Shown here: positions 32,905 through 41,658 of the stretch, piece after piece
How the letters are laid out: every line of letters starts with the position of its first letter
Position numbering within the stretch: position 1 is the stretch's first letter
NCBI RefSeq assembly: GCF_000421565.1
Contig: NZ_ATXG01000009.1
Coordinates: 94,913 to 158,912, forward strand
DNA: 64,000 bases
Origin: Agromyces subbeticus DSM 16689
GTDB taxonomy: Bacteria > Actinomycetota > Actinomycetes > Actinomycetales > Microbacteriaceae
Direction of reading: 5' to 3'
The notes under the pieces: generated by a model
The model's input: the letters and a program-made list of their open reading frames with translations, nothing else
What the model was told of the DNA's origin: nothing
Databases searched by the model: none
Made by a program: the position numbers and the translations under genes

Positions 32905-34467
32905 TCACACCCGGTCGGTCTCGTCGACTCCGTTCGACGCGAGCAGCTCGCTCTCGACCGCACCGCCGTAGCCCTCTGCCTGCGGGTCGCCGTGCAGGCC
33001 GCCCGACACGGCGTACTCCTCTTCCGGCGAGAGGATGAGTCGGTGCCGACCCCAGAGCGCGAAGATCGCGAGCATCACGGCGTATACGACGACGATCGCG
33101 ATGATCGCCGGCACGAAGGTCGGGTTCAGGAGGAAACCGAGGAAGATGAGCGCGGCGATGATGGCGGCGATCACGGCACCCGGCACGCCCCACGGGCTGC
33201 GGTACGGGCGCTTGGCGTTCGGGTACTTGCGCCGGAGGATCACGAACGCGATCATCTGCAGCAGGTAGGCGAGCACGGCGCCCCAGACCGCGATGTTCAG
33301 CACGATCGCGCCGGCGACCGCGCCGGCTCCCTCTGCGTCGACCTGGGCGAGCACGTCGAGCACGATGAGCGCGACGAAGCCGATGATCGCGCCCGCGACG
33401 AGTGCGACCCACGGCGTCTGGCGCTTGCCGGTGAGCGAGAGGAACTTCGGGTAGTAGCCGGCCCGCGAGAGCGAGTACATGTTGCGCCCGTAGGCGAACA
33501 TGATGCCCTGCAGCGACGCGAGCAGGCCGATGAGCGCGAACAGGGCGAGCACCGCGGCGAGCTCGTCGCCGACGATCGCCCTGAATCCGTCGAGCAGCGG
33601 CTCTCCCGCCGTGCCCGTGGCCTCTGCGCCGACGACGCCGGTGTTCAGGAAGAGCACGAGCAGTCCGGTCACGATGAGCGTGGCACGCGCGATGAGGCCG
33701 GCCTTCGGGATGTCGCGGACCGGGTCCTTCGACTCCTCGGCTGCGAGTGGCAGTTCCTCGATGCCGAGGAAGAACCACATCGCGAACGGCAGGGCGAACA
33801 GGATCGGCAGCACGCCATGCGGCAGGAACGCGGTCTGGCCCGCGTCGGGCACGATATCGAAGAGCTTGTCCCACGAGAACTGGCCCGAGAAGATCGCCAT
33901 CGCGCTGAAGACGAGCAGGATCGCGATCGAGATGATCGAGACGACGATCGCGAACTTGAAGGAGATGCTCGCGCCCGCCGCGTTGATGCCGATGAAGACG
34001 AGGTAGAGCAGCACCCACCAGATCCACTGGGGCATCGAGAAGCCGAGCAGTTCACTCGTGATCGCATCGGCGTACGAGCCGGAGAAGAACACGATCACCG
34101 CGGTCGTCGCGACGTACTCGATGGTCTCGGCGAGACCGGTGACGAATCCGCCCCACGGCCCCATCGCAGCACGAGAGAAGGAGTAGGCGCCGCCCGTGTG
34201 CGGCATCGCCGACGACATCTCCCCGATCGAGAAGATGAGCCCGTAGTACATGACGACGAGCACCGCGAAGGCGATGAGCATGCCGCCGAAGCCCGCGAAG
34301 TCGATGCCGAAGTTCCAGCCCGAGAAGTCGCCTGAGATCACCGCGGCGACGGCGAGACCCCAGAGGCCCCAGACCCCGGCCGTGCGGGTGAGTCGGCGTT
34401 TCTCGAAGTACCCGGATTCGGCAGTCGTGTACTTGACTCCCGAGACCTTGAGCGTGTCCTTGGTCAT
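32905..34467 (-). CDS. APC family amino acid/ethanolamine permease, Eat-like
   Basis: A 520-residue permease of the APC superfamily with about 12 membrane segments. The early segment TAGVWGLWGLAVAAVISGDF followed by SGWNFG is typical of ethanolamine permeases (Eat), and GEMSSAMPHTGGAYSFSRAA is the usual substrate-site region. The C-terminus is a soluble acidic tail of about 45 residues. It is divergent from a gamma-glutamyl ligase operon, which fits import of ethanolamine or another small amine to be glutamylated. The specificity is from family and neighbours only. Confidence 0.82.
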   Translation of the reverse strand: MTKDTLKVSGVKYTTAESGYFEKRRLTRTAGVWGLWGLAVAAVISGDFSGWNFGIDFAGFGGMLIAFAVLVVMYYGLIFSIGEMSSAMPHTGGAYSFSRAAMGPWGGFVTGLAETIEYVATTAVIVFFSGSYADAITSELLGFSMPQWIWWVLLYLVFIGINAAGASISFKFAIVVSIISIAILLVFSAMAIFSGQFSWDKLFDIVPDAGQTAFLPHGVLPILFALPFAMWFFLGIEELPLAAEESKDPVRDIPKAGLIARATLIVTGLLVLFLNTGVVGAEATGTAGEPLLDGFRAIVGDELAAVLALFALIGLLASLQGIMFAYGRNMYSLSRAGYYPKFLSLTGKRQTPWVALVAGAIIGFVALIVLDVLAQVDAEGAGAVAGAIVLNIAVWGAVLAYLLQMIAFVILRRKYPNAKRPYRSPWGVPGAVIAAIIAALIFLGFLLNPTFVPAIIAIVVVYAVMLAIFALWGRHRLILSPEEEYAVSGGLHGDPQAEGYGGAVESELLASNGVDETDRV

Positions 34468-34646
34468 GGCGGTTCCCTTGCTCTCTCGAAGCGCGCGGCC
34501 GCAGCAGCGCGCGGGGGTGGGATGCGTTGGCCTGAACTATAGGGCTCCCAATGGTTGCCCGTACAGACCTTTTTCTCAGAAGCTCCTCGACATCGACGAC
34601 AACCTGCCGCGTCGAGCCAGATCGGGAACGGGCGACCGTGTGGTGT

Positions 34647-34669
34647 AATGGTCGGCAGCACCGACCATT
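34647..34669. promoter_or_regulatory. perfect palindromic operator upstream of the gamma-glutamyl ligase operon
   Basis: AATGGTCGG and CCGACCATT form a perfect 9-bp dyad around CAGCA, 25 bases before the ligase ATG in the divergent gap. The TGGTC...GACCA core resembles FadR-type GntR operators. The GntR gene at the end of the same operon is the natural candidate to bind it. A TGTAAT overlaps its left arm. Confidence 0.7.
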
Positions 34670-34694
34670 CACCGACTCGAGGAGGCGCCAGCGG

Positions 34695-36062
34695 ATGTCG
34701 GCACCCACCGGATATCTCACCCTCGACGCTCTGCGCAGCGCGGTCGCCGACGGACACGTCGACACGGTCATCGTCGCGTTCACCGACATGCAGGGCCGGC
34801 TCATCGGCAAGCGCGTCTCGGCCCGACTCTTCCTCGAGGACGCCGTTGCGCACGGCGTGGAGGCCTGCAACTACCTGCTCGCCGTCGACGTCGAGATGAA
34901 CACGGTCGACGGCTACGCGATCTCGAGCTGGGAGCGCGGTTACGGCGACATGGCCCTCATCCCCGACTTCACGACCCTCCGCGCGGCCCCGTGGCTCGAG
35001 GCGACCGCTCTCGTCACGGCCGACCTCCAGTGGCTCGACGGCACCCCCGTCGAACCGTCGCCACGGCGCATCCTGCAACGCCAGCTCGAACGCCTCGCAG
35101 AGCGCGGCCTCACCGCCTTCGTCGGCACCGAACTCGAGTTCATCGTCTTCGACGACTCCTATCGCGAGGCGTGGGGCAAGGGCTACCGCGAGCTGACGCC
35201 CGCGAGCGACTACAACATCGACTACGCGTTGCTCGCGTCGACGCGCATGGAGCCGCTGCTGCGCGACATCCGCAATTCCATGGACGGCGCCGGGATGTAC
35301 TGCGAGGGCGTCAAGGGCGAGTGCAACCTCGGTCAGCAGGAGATCGCGTTCCGGTACACCGATGCACTCGGCACGTGCGACAACCACTCGATCTACAAGA
35401 ACGGGGCGAAGGAGATCGCCGACCGGCACGGCAAATCGCTCACGTTCATGGCGAAGTTCAACGAGCGCGAGGGCAACAGTTGCCACATCCACATCTCCCT
35501 GCGGGGGGCCGACGGCGACGCGGTCTTCAGCGACCCGGATGCCCCGCACGGCATTTCGAAGCTCTTCCGCCACTTCCTCGCCGGCCAACTCGCGGCGATG
35601 CGAGAGCTCACGCTCTTCTCCGCGCCGAACATCAACTCGTACAAGCGCTACGTCGCCGGCTCCTTCGCGCCCACCGCGATCGCCTGGGGACTCGACAACC
35701 GAACCTGCGCGCTGCGCGTCGTGGGCCGGGGCCTCGGCATGCGCGTCGAGAATCGGGTGCCCGGCGGCGACGTGAACCAGTACCTCGCGGTCGCGGCGCT
35801 CATCGCGGCGGGGTTGCACGGCATCGACCAGGAGCTCGAACTGCCCGACGCGTTCCCCGGCAACGCCTACGAGAGCGATGTGGCCCGTGTGCCGGCGACA
35901 CTGCGCGAGGCGGCCTCGCTCTTCGCCGAGTCGGCCATCGCGCGCGAGGCCTTCGGCGACGAGGTCGTCGACCACTACCTGAACAACGCCGGCATCGAGG
36001 TCGCCGCCTACGACGCGGCCGTGACGGACTGGGAGCGGGTGCGTGGCTTCGAACGACTCTGA
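34695..36062 (+). CDS. glutamine synthetase-like gamma-glutamyl-amine ligase, possible gamma-glutamylethanolamide synthetase
   Basis: A 455-residue member of the GlnA family. The N-terminal beta-grasp domain has TDMQGRLIGKRVSARLF. The catalytic domain shows TELEFIVFDD (metal-binding Glu), CEGVKGECNLGQQEIAFRY, KFNEREGNSCHIHISLR (ATP and metal site) and NRTCALRVVGRG (glutamate-binding Arg). The glutamine synthetase adenylylation tyrosine region is not evident. Relatives such as PuuA and Streptomyces GlnA4 attach glutamate to amines rather than ammonia. It begins an operon with a gamma-Glu amidase, aldehyde dehydrogenase and SDR, which is the expected set for a glutamylated amine pathway. Confidence 0.87.
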   Translation: MSAPTGYLTLDALRSAVADGHVDTVIVAFTDMQGRLIGKRVSARLFLEDAVAHGVEACNYLLAVDVEMNTVDGYAISSWERGYGDMALIPDFTTLRAAPWLEATALVTADLQWLDGTPVEPSPRRILQRQLERLAERGLTAFVGTELEFIVFDDSYREAWGKGYRELTPASDYNIDYALLASTRMEPLLRDIRNSMDGAGMYCEGVKGECNLGQQEIAFRYTDALGTCDNHSIYKNGAKEIADRHGKSLTFMAKFNEREGNSCHIHISLRGADGDAVFSDPDAPHGISKLFRHFLAGQLAAMRELTLFSAPNINSYKRYVAGSFAPTAIAWGLDNRTCALRVVGRGLGMRVENRVPGGDVNQYLAVAALIAAGLHGIDQELELPDAFPGNAYESDVARVPATLREAASLFAESAIAREAFGDEVVDHYLNNAGIEVAAYDAAVTDWERVRGFERL

Positions 36063-36810
36063 ATCGCCGGTGATCGGCGTCACGACCTATCTCGAGCAGG
36101 CGCGGACCGGCGTCTGGGACGTCCCCGCCTCGTTCCTGCCGAAGGTCTACATCGACGCCGTGACCGATGCCGGCGGCATCGCCGTGCTGCTGCCGCCACA
36201 ACCGGGCAGCGAGGGCATCGCGCGCACCTTGCTTTCTGCGCTCGACGGGCTCATCGTCTCGGGCGGCGCCGATGTCGACCCGCGGCGCTACGGCCAGTCG
36301 CCGCACGAGCGAACGGGGGTGCCCCGCACCGACCGCGACGACTGGGAGGACCACCTGCTGACGGCGGCGATCGCCCTCGAACTGCCCTTCCTCGGCATCT
36401 GCCGCGGCGCCCAGATGCTGAACGTCGCACTCGGCGGCACGCTCGTACAGCACCTGCCCGACGTCGTCGGCAGCGACGCGTACCAGCCCGCACCCGCGAA
36501 GTTCGGCGAGGCCGAGGCATCCGTCGTGGCCGGTTCGCGCCTCGCAGCGCTGCTCGGCGATCGGGGCGATCCCCTGCCGATCCACGTCTACCACCACCAG
36601 GCGCTCGACGAGGTGGCGCCAGGCCTTCGAGTCACGGCCCGCACCGACGACGGCGTGATCGAGGCCGTCGAGCTCACGACGGTTCCGTTCGGCCTCGGCG
36701 TGCAGTGGCATCCCGAAGAGAACGCCGCTGACCGGAGGCTCTTCGCCGGACTCGTCGACGCCGCACGCACCCACCGCCAGACCACAGCGCGAACGAGGAG
36801 CCAGTCGTGA
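36043..36810 (+). CDS. class I glutamine amidotransferase-like gamma-glutamyl hydrolase (PuuD type)
   Basis: A 255-residue peptidase C26 family protein. The nucleophile elbow is LGICRGAQMLNVALGG; the catalytic His and Glu lie in GLGVQWHPEEN; the family motif IVSGGADVDPRRYG is present. PuuD cleaves gamma-glutamyl-GABA; here the product of the pathway would be a gamma-glutamyl amino acid such as gamma-Glu-Gly. The GTG start lies 20 bases inside the ligase gene, so the two genes overlap and are likely coupled. The end overlaps the aldehyde dehydrogenase start by four bases. Confidence 0.87.
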   Translation: MASNDSESPVIGVTTYLEQARTGVWDVPASFLPKVYIDAVTDAGGIAVLLPPQPGSEGIARTLLSALDGLIVSGGADVDPRRYGQSPHERTGVPRTDRDDWEDHLLTAAIALELPFLGICRGAQMLNVALGGTLVQHLPDVVGSDAYQPAPAKFGEAEASVVAGSRLAALLGDRGDPLPIHVYHHQALDEVAPGLRVTARTDDGVIEAVELTTVPFGLGVQWHPEENAADRRLFAGLVDAARTHRQTTARTRSQS

Positions 36811-38162
36811 GCCACACGATCGTGAACCCCGCCGACGAGAGCGTCGTGACCACCGTCACCGCCGCCTCGATCGACGAGACCGACGCGGCGATCGCCCGTG
36901 CCGCCGCCGCACAGCTCGAGTGGGCGCGAGTCGCTCCCGCCGACCGGGCCAGGATGCTCCGCCGCTTCGCCGACGCCGTCGACGGCGCCGTCGAAGAACT
37001 CGCGACGATCGAGGTGCGCAACTCGGGGCACCCGATCACGCAGGCCCGGTGGGAGGCCGCGCACGTGCGCGACGTGCTCGAGTACTACTCGGCCGTCCCC
37101 GAGCGGCTCTTCGGGCGCCAGATCCCCGTCGCCGGCGGACTCGACGTGACCTTCCAGGAGCCGCTCGGCGTCGTGGGCGTGATCACGCCGTGGAACTTCC
37201 CGATGACGATCGCCGCGTGGGGCTTCGCGCCGGCGCTCGCGGCCGGCAACGCCGTCGTGCTGAAGCCGGCGGAGTGGACGCCGCTGTCGAGCCTTCGGCT
37301 GGCGGAGCTCGGACTCGAGGCCGGCCTTCCCGACGGGCTCTTCCAGGTGATCCCCGGCGCCGGGTCCGTCGTCGGCGAGCGGTTCGTCTCGAACGAGACC
37401 GTGCGAAAGATCGTCTTCACGGGCTCGACCGAGACCGGAAAGCACATCATGGCGGGCTGCGCCGACCAGGTGAAGCGGGTCACCCTCGAACTCGGCGGCA
37501 AGAGCGCGAACATCGTGTTCGCCGACGCCGACCTCGAGCGAGCGGCGGCCACCGCCCCGTACGGGGTCTTCGAGAACGCCGGCCAGGACTGCTGCGCGCG
37601 AAGCCGCATCCTCGTCGAGCGCAGCGTCTACGAGCGCTTCATGGAACTGCTCGAGCCGGCCGTCGCCGGGGTGCGCGTCGGCGACCCGACCGACGAGTCG
37701 ACCGAGATGGGCCCGCTCGTCGCGGCGGCCCACCTCGAGCGGGTGCGATCCTTCGTTCCGGATGACTCCGAGCTCGCGTTCCGCGCGAGCGCCCCGACCG
37801 GACCCGGGTTCTGGTTCCCGCCGACGGTGCTCGCCCCGTCGCGCGATGCCCGCACCGCCCGCGAGGAGATCTTCGGGCCGGTGGTCTCGGTCTTCCCGTT
37901 CGACGACGAGGCCGACGCGGTGGGCTTCGCGAACGCCGGCCGCTACGGCCTCTCCGGCTCGATCTGGACGCGCGACCTCAGCCGCGGCATCCGTGTCGCC
38001 CGCGCCGTCGAGGCGGGCAACCTCTCAGTGAACTCGCACTCGTCGGTGCGGTACTCGACGCCCTTCGGCGGGTTCAAGCAATCGGGACTCGGTCGTGAGC
38101 TCGGGCCCGACGCACCGCTCGCCTTCACCGAGACCAAGAACGTCTTCCTCGCCGTCGACTGA
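36807..38162 (+). CDS. aldehyde dehydrogenase of the glutamylated amine pathway
   Basis: A 451-residue NAD(P)-dependent aldehyde dehydrogenase. The cofactor loop is PWNFPMTIAAWGFAPALAAGN, the general base Glu is in TLELGGKSAN, and the catalytic Cys is in ENAGQDCCARSR (Cys262/263). The C-terminal FGGFKQSGLGRELG is conserved. It starts with GTG overlapping the amidase stop. In the cluster it would oxidise a gamma-glutamyl aminoaldehyde to the acid before the amidase releases glutamate. Confidence 0.9.
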   Translation: MSHTIVNPADESVVTTVTAASIDETDAAIARAAAAQLEWARVAPADRARMLRRFADAVDGAVEELATIEVRNSGHPITQARWEAAHVRDVLEYYSAVPERLFGRQIPVAGGLDVTFQEPLGVVGVITPWNFPMTIAAWGFAPALAAGNAVVLKPAEWTPLSSLRLAELGLEAGLPDGLFQVIPGAGSVVGERFVSNETVRKIVFTGSTETGKHIMAGCADQVKRVTLELGGKSANIVFADADLERAAATAPYGVFENAGQDCCARSRILVERSVYERFMELLEPAVAGVRVGDPTDESTEMGPLVAAAHLERVRSFVPDDSELAFRASAPTGPGFWFPPTVLAPSRDARTAREEIFGPVVSVFPFDDEADAVGFANAGRYGLSGSIWTRDLSRGIRVARAVEAGNLSVNSHSSVRYSTPFGGFKQSGLGRELGPDAPLAFTETKNVFLAVD

Positions 38163-38187
38163 CGGCACGATCCACGACAGGAGCACC

Positions 38188-38979
38188 ATGACCGACCTCC
38201 CCCGCATCGATCTCACCCAGCGCCTCGCCGGCCGCGTCGCCGTCATCACGGGCGGGGCATCGGGCATCGGCCTCGCCACCGCGAAGCGTCTCGCCGCTGA
38301 AGGCGCGAAGGTCGTCATCGGCGATATGGATGCCACGGCCGGCCCGGCCGCCGCCGAGCTCGTCGGCGGTCTCTTCGTGCAGGTGAACGTCACCGACGAG
38401 GCCCAGGTCGACCACCTGTTCGACGAGGCGGCCAGGGTCTACGGCTCGGTCGACATCGCGTTCAACAACGCGGGCATCTCGCCGCCCGACGACGACTCCA
38501 TCGAGACCACCGAACTCCCGGCATGGCAGAAGGTGCAAGACGTCAACCTGAAGTCGGTCTACCTCTGCTCCCGGGCCGCGCTGCGGCACATGACGGCCCA
38601 GGGCCGGGGCTCGATCATCAACACGGCGTCGTTCGTCGCCGTGCTCGGCTCGGCGACCTCGCAGATCTCGTACACCGCCTCGAAAGGCGGCGTCCTCGCG
38701 ATGAGCCGCGAGCTCGGCGTGCAGTTCGCCCGTCAGGGCATCCGCGTGAACGCGCTGTGCCCTGGGCCGGTGAACACGCCGCTCCTGCAGGAGCTCTTCG
38801 CGAAAGACCCCGAGCGCGCGCAGCGCCGGCTCGTGCACATCCCCGTCGGCCGGTTCGCCGAGCCCGACGAGCTCGCAGCGGCTGTGGCGTTCCTCGCGAG
38901 CGACGACTCCTCGTTCATCACCGGCTCGACGTTCCTCGTCGACGGTGGCATCAGCTCGGCGTACGTCACACCGCTCTAG
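38188..38979 (+). CDS. SDR family oxidoreductase of the glutamylated amine cluster
   Basis: A 263-residue classical SDR. TGGASGIGLA forms the dinucleotide loop, NNAGISPPDDD follows, and the active site is YTASKGG with Ser in IINTASFVA. The residue after the second strand is Asp (IGDMD), which favours NAD. In a glutamylated ethanolamine route an alcohol dehydrogenase is needed in place of the amine oxidase of the putrescine route, and this SDR could fill that step. The stop codon TAG is part of the -10 box of the next gene. Confidence 0.85.
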   Translation: MTDLPRIDLTQRLAGRVAVITGGASGIGLATAKRLAAEGAKVVIGDMDATAGPAAAELVGGLFVQVNVTDEAQVDHLFDEAARVYGSVDIAFNNAGISPPDDDSIETTELPAWQKVQDVNLKSVYLCSRAALRHMTAQGRGSIINTASFVAVLGSATSQISYTASKGGVLAMSRELGVQFARQGIRVNALCPGPVNTPLLQELFAKDPERAQRRLVHIPVGRFAEPDELAAAVAFLASDDSSFITGSTFLVDGGISSAYVTPL

Positions 38980-38982
38980 GCT
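38977..38982 (+). promoter_or_regulatory. leaderless -10 box of the second gntR gene
   Basis: TAGGCT lies six bases before the ATG and includes the TAG stop of the SDR gene. It would allow the regulator to be expressed independently of the operon before it. Confidence 0.5.
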
Positions 38983-38988
38983 CGAACC

Positions 38989-39750
38989 ATGACCGACGCC
39001 ACGCACGACGAACCGGCGGAACCCGCCGAGGTGCTGAGCGCCGGCCTGCTGCTGACGCCGGCCCGCCCGGCGAACGCGTTCGAAGAGACGGTGCAGCGGC
39101 TGCTGCAGTCGATCCGCCTCGGCCTCATCGGTCCGGGCGAGCGCCTGCCCGCCGAGCGCGAGCTCGCGAGCATGCTCGAGGTCAGCCGCGACACCCTGCG
39201 CGAGGCGATCGCCTCGCTGGCCGAAGCCGGATGGATCGTCGCGCGAAGGGGACGCTACGGCGGCACCTTCGTTTCCGATGAGCTGCCGGCCGCGATTCCG
39301 GCGACCTCGGGGTCATCGGCCGATCCGCTCGTCGCCTCGGGGCGTCTCGAAGACACGCTCGCCCTGCGCTCGGTGATCGAAGTGGGCGCCGCGCGCCGCG
39401 CCGCCGAGAGCGAGCTCAGCAGCAACGATCGCGAAAGACTGTGGCAGGCCGATGAGGAGTGCCGCACAGCCACGGGCGAGCAGTACCGCATGGCGGACTC
39501 CCGGCTGCACCTGCTGATCGCCGAGGTGCTCGGAGCGCCGAGCGTCATTCCCCTCGTTGCCGACGTGCGCATGCGGGTCAACGAACTGCTCGACGGCATT
39601 CCCCTGCTCGCACCGAACATCGCCCACTCCAACGAGCAGCACCGAGCGATCGTGCACGCGATTCTGCGTGGCAACGCCGACGACGCGGCGAGCGCCATGG
39701 CCGAGCACCTCGAGGGCACCGAGGCCCTGCTCCGCGGGTTCTACGCCTGA
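38989..39750 (+). CDS. FadR-type GntR transcriptional regulator (FCD domain)
   Basis: A 253-residue regulator. After a 25-residue tail comes the winged helix (GPGERLPAERELASMLEVSR then DTLREAIASLAEAGW) and a glycine-rich wing RRGRYGGTF. The FCD domain covers residues about 120-250, with candidate ligands in DSRLHLLIAEVLGA and SNEQHRAIVHAIL. It is the last gene of the glutamylation cluster and the likely ligand of the palindrome at 34647. It differs from the GntR at 5596 mainly by its longer N-terminus. Confidence 0.88.
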   Translation: MTDATHDEPAEPAEVLSAGLLLTPARPANAFEETVQRLLQSIRLGLIGPGERLPAERELASMLEVSRDTLREAIASLAEAGWIVARRGRYGGTFVSDELPAAIPATSGSSADPLVASGRLEDTLALRSVIEVGAARRAAESELSSNDRERLWQADEECRTATGEQYRMADSRLHLLIAEVLGAPSVIPLVADVRMRVNELLDGIPLLAPNIAHSNEQHRAIVHAILRGNADDAASAMAEHLEGTEALLRGFYA

Positions 39751-39785
39751 GCGGATGCCGCGTGGCGGCGCCGAACGCGAGAACG

Positions 39786-39813
39786 GGCCGCCTCCCGAGA
39801 GAGACGACCCGTC
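39786..39813 (-). terminator. weak hairpin between gntR and the DUF4190-like gene
   Basis: ACGGG with a following CG pairs imperfectly with CCCGT at the other end, in the gap between convergent genes. A terminator role is plausible only because of its location. Confidence 0.3.
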
Positions 39814-39829
39814 ACGCGTGCCAGCGGAC

Positions 39830-40147
39830 TCAGATGAACGCGAAGGGCAGCATCGCGAGGCCGAAGACGAGGAAGCCGAGTGTCGCCAGCACGGCGCCGG
39901 CGAGCATGACCGAGTTGAGCACGATGCCCCAGATGGCCATGGTGCGGGCCGCGGGCTCGCGCTTGAGCGCCATGACGCCGAGCACCAGACCGATCGCCGG
40001 CACGATGAACGTGTAGCTCGCGATGATCGAGACGAGGCCGAGCACGAGGCTCGAGATGCTGAACCCGCGCGTCTCCGCAGCCGGGGTGGCGTAGGGGTTC
40101 GGCTCCGCGAACGGCGCCTGGGTTGCGGTGTCGGTGACGGTGGTCAT
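39830..40147 (-). CDS. small DUF4190-like membrane protein
   Basis: A 105-residue protein with a polar 28-residue N-terminus (PNPYATPAAE) and two or three membrane segments (SISSLVLGLVSIIASYTF; VPAIGLVLGVMALK; a longer C-terminal segment). The pattern Pro/Tyr-rich head plus two hydrophobic hairpins is typical of DUF4190 proteins, whose role is unknown. AGGAG lies nine bases before the ATG. A TAGCGT box (40180-40185) upstream may be its -10. Confidence 0.8.
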   Translation of the reverse strand: MTTVTDTATQAPFAEPNPYATPAAETRGFSISSLVLGLVSIIASYTFIVPAIGLVLGVMALKREPAARTMAIWGIVLNSVMLAGAVLATLGFLVFGLAMLPFAFI

Positions 40148-40205
40148 GGTGTGTTTCTCCTGTTCGTGGGTGTGCTTCCACGCTACGCACGCCGGGGGGC
40201 GCCGG

Positions 40206-40228
40206 GTATCGGGGTATCCCCCCGATAC
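40206..40228. promoter_or_regulatory. perfect inverted repeat in the uracil permease upstream region
   Basis: GTATCGGGG and CCCCGATAC form a perfect 9-bp dyad around TATCC. Its right arm runs into TACGAT (40225-40230), a good -10 box for the permease gene, while its left arm lies near the expected -35 of the divergent DUF4190-like gene. Either a DNA operator or an RNA hairpin is possible. Confidence 0.5.
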
Positions 40229-40269
40229 GATCTGATGGATCCCCCTCCCCTCCTCCTGAACGGAGCAGC

Positions 40270-41556
40270 ATGACCCTGCCCTGGACCATTCACGGCGATG
40301 GCAAGAACGTCGCCCCGGGCGAGGTCGTCGCCCCCGGCGAGCGCCTCAGCTGGCCGCGCACGATCGGCCTCGGTGCCCAGCACGTGGTCGCGATGTTCGG
40401 CGCGACCTTCCTCGTGCCGATCCTCACCGGCTTCCCGCCCGCCACGACCCTGCTCTTCTCGGGCATCGGCACCATCCTGTTCCTCCTGATCACGAGGAAC
40501 CGGGTGCCGAGCTACCTCGGCTCCTCGTTCGCGTTCATCGCCCCGATCACCGCGGCCACGGCGGCGAAGGGCGTGTCCGACCCCATGGGCGCCGCGCTCT
40601 TCGGCATCGTCGTCGTGGGCGTGCTGCTGGCGCTCGTCGGCCTGCTGGTGCTCTGGGTCGGCACCAAGTGGATCGACGTGCTCATGCCACCGGTGGTGTC
40701 TGGCGCGATCGTCGCTCTCATCGGGTTCAACCTCGCGCCCGCCGCATTCGACAACTTCAAGGCCGCACCGCTCACCGCGTTCATCACGCTGACCGTCGTC
40801 GTCATCGCGAGCGTCGCGTTCCGCGGCATCCTCGGCCGGGTGTCGATCCTGATCGGCGTGCTCGTCGGCTACGCGGCGGCCGCAGTGCAGGGCGAGATCG
40901 ACTTCAGCCGCATCGAGAGCGCCGCGTGGGTCGGCCTGCCGTCGTTCCACCTGCCGGCCAACCCGCTCGCCGATGCCGCGGTCTGGGGGCTGCTGCCGGC
41001 GTTCCTCCCGGTCGTGCTCGTGCTCGTCGCCGAGAACGTCGGTCACATCAAGGGCATCGCCCAGATGACCGACCAGTCGATCAACGCACACACCGGTCGC
41101 GCACTCTTCGCCGACGGCCTCGCGACGACGATCGCCGGATTCTTCGGCGGATCGGCGACCACGACGTACGGCGAGAACATCGGCGTGATGGCCGCGACCC
41201 GCATCTACTCAACGGCCGCGTACTGGGTCGCCGGCCTCATCGCCGTGCTGCTCGGCCTCTCGCCCAAGTTCGGCGAGGTCATCAACACGATTCCGGCGGG
41301 CGTGCTGGGCGGCGTCACCACGGCGCTGTACGGCCTCATCGGCATCATCGGCGTGAAGATCTGGCTCGACAACCGGGTCGACTTCACGAAGCCGGTCAAC
41401 CAGTTCACCGCCGCGACGGCGCTCATCATCGGCATCGCGAACTTCACCTTCCAGATCGGCACGGTGGCGTTCAACGGCATCGCCCTCGGCACGATCGCCG
41501 CGATCGCGATCTACCACCTCATGAACGGCATCGCGAAGGCCCGCGGCACGAACTGA
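40270..41556 (+). CDS. uracil-xanthine permease (NCS2 family), uracil transporter type
   Basis: A 428-residue transporter with 12-14 membrane segments. It would take up uracil by proton symport. UraA-like signatures include LGAQHVVAMFGATFLVPILT near the start, the substrate loop LVAENVGHIKGIAQ, and ATTTYGENIGVMAATRIYS. The first 30 residues are a short cytoplasmic lead. It stands alone, between a divergent small membrane protein and a strong terminator. Confidence 0.92.
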   Translation: MTLPWTIHGDGKNVAPGEVVAPGERLSWPRTIGLGAQHVVAMFGATFLVPILTGFPPATTLLFSGIGTILFLLITRNRVPSYLGSSFAFIAPITAATAAKGVSDPMGAALFGIVVVGVLLALVGLLVLWVGTKWIDVLMPPVVSGAIVALIGFNLAPAAFDNFKAAPLTAFITLTVVVIASVAFRGILGRVSILIGVLVGYAAAAVQGEIDFSRIESAAWVGLPSFHLPANPLADAAVWGLLPAFLPVVLVLVAENVGHIKGIAQMTDQSINAHTGRALFADGLATTIAGFFGGSATTTYGENIGVMAATRIYSTAAYWVAGLIAVLLGLSPKFGEVINTIPAGVLGGVTTALYGLIGIIGVKIWLDNRVDFTKPVNQFTAATALIIGIANFTFQIGTVAFNGIALGTIAAIAIYHLMNGIAKARGTN

Positions 41557-41570
41557 CGCGCGCGTGAACG

Positions 41571-41611
41571 ACGGATGCCCCGTTGCCGATGATCGGCGAC
41601 GGGGCATCCGT
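41571..41611 (+). terminator. strong cruciform-like terminator after the uracil permease
   Basis: Perfect 13-bp arms ACGGATGCCCCGT and ACGGGGCATCCGT, with a second dyad GCCGAT-G-ATCGGC inside, 14 bases after the stop and followed by TGTTCGT. The arms carry the CGGATGCC / GGCATCCG octamer that recurs all over the window. Confidence 0.8.
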
Positions 41612-41658
41612 TGTTCGTGCTCGGTGCGCTCAGCGAAGAACCGGTGCGCTGAGCGAGG

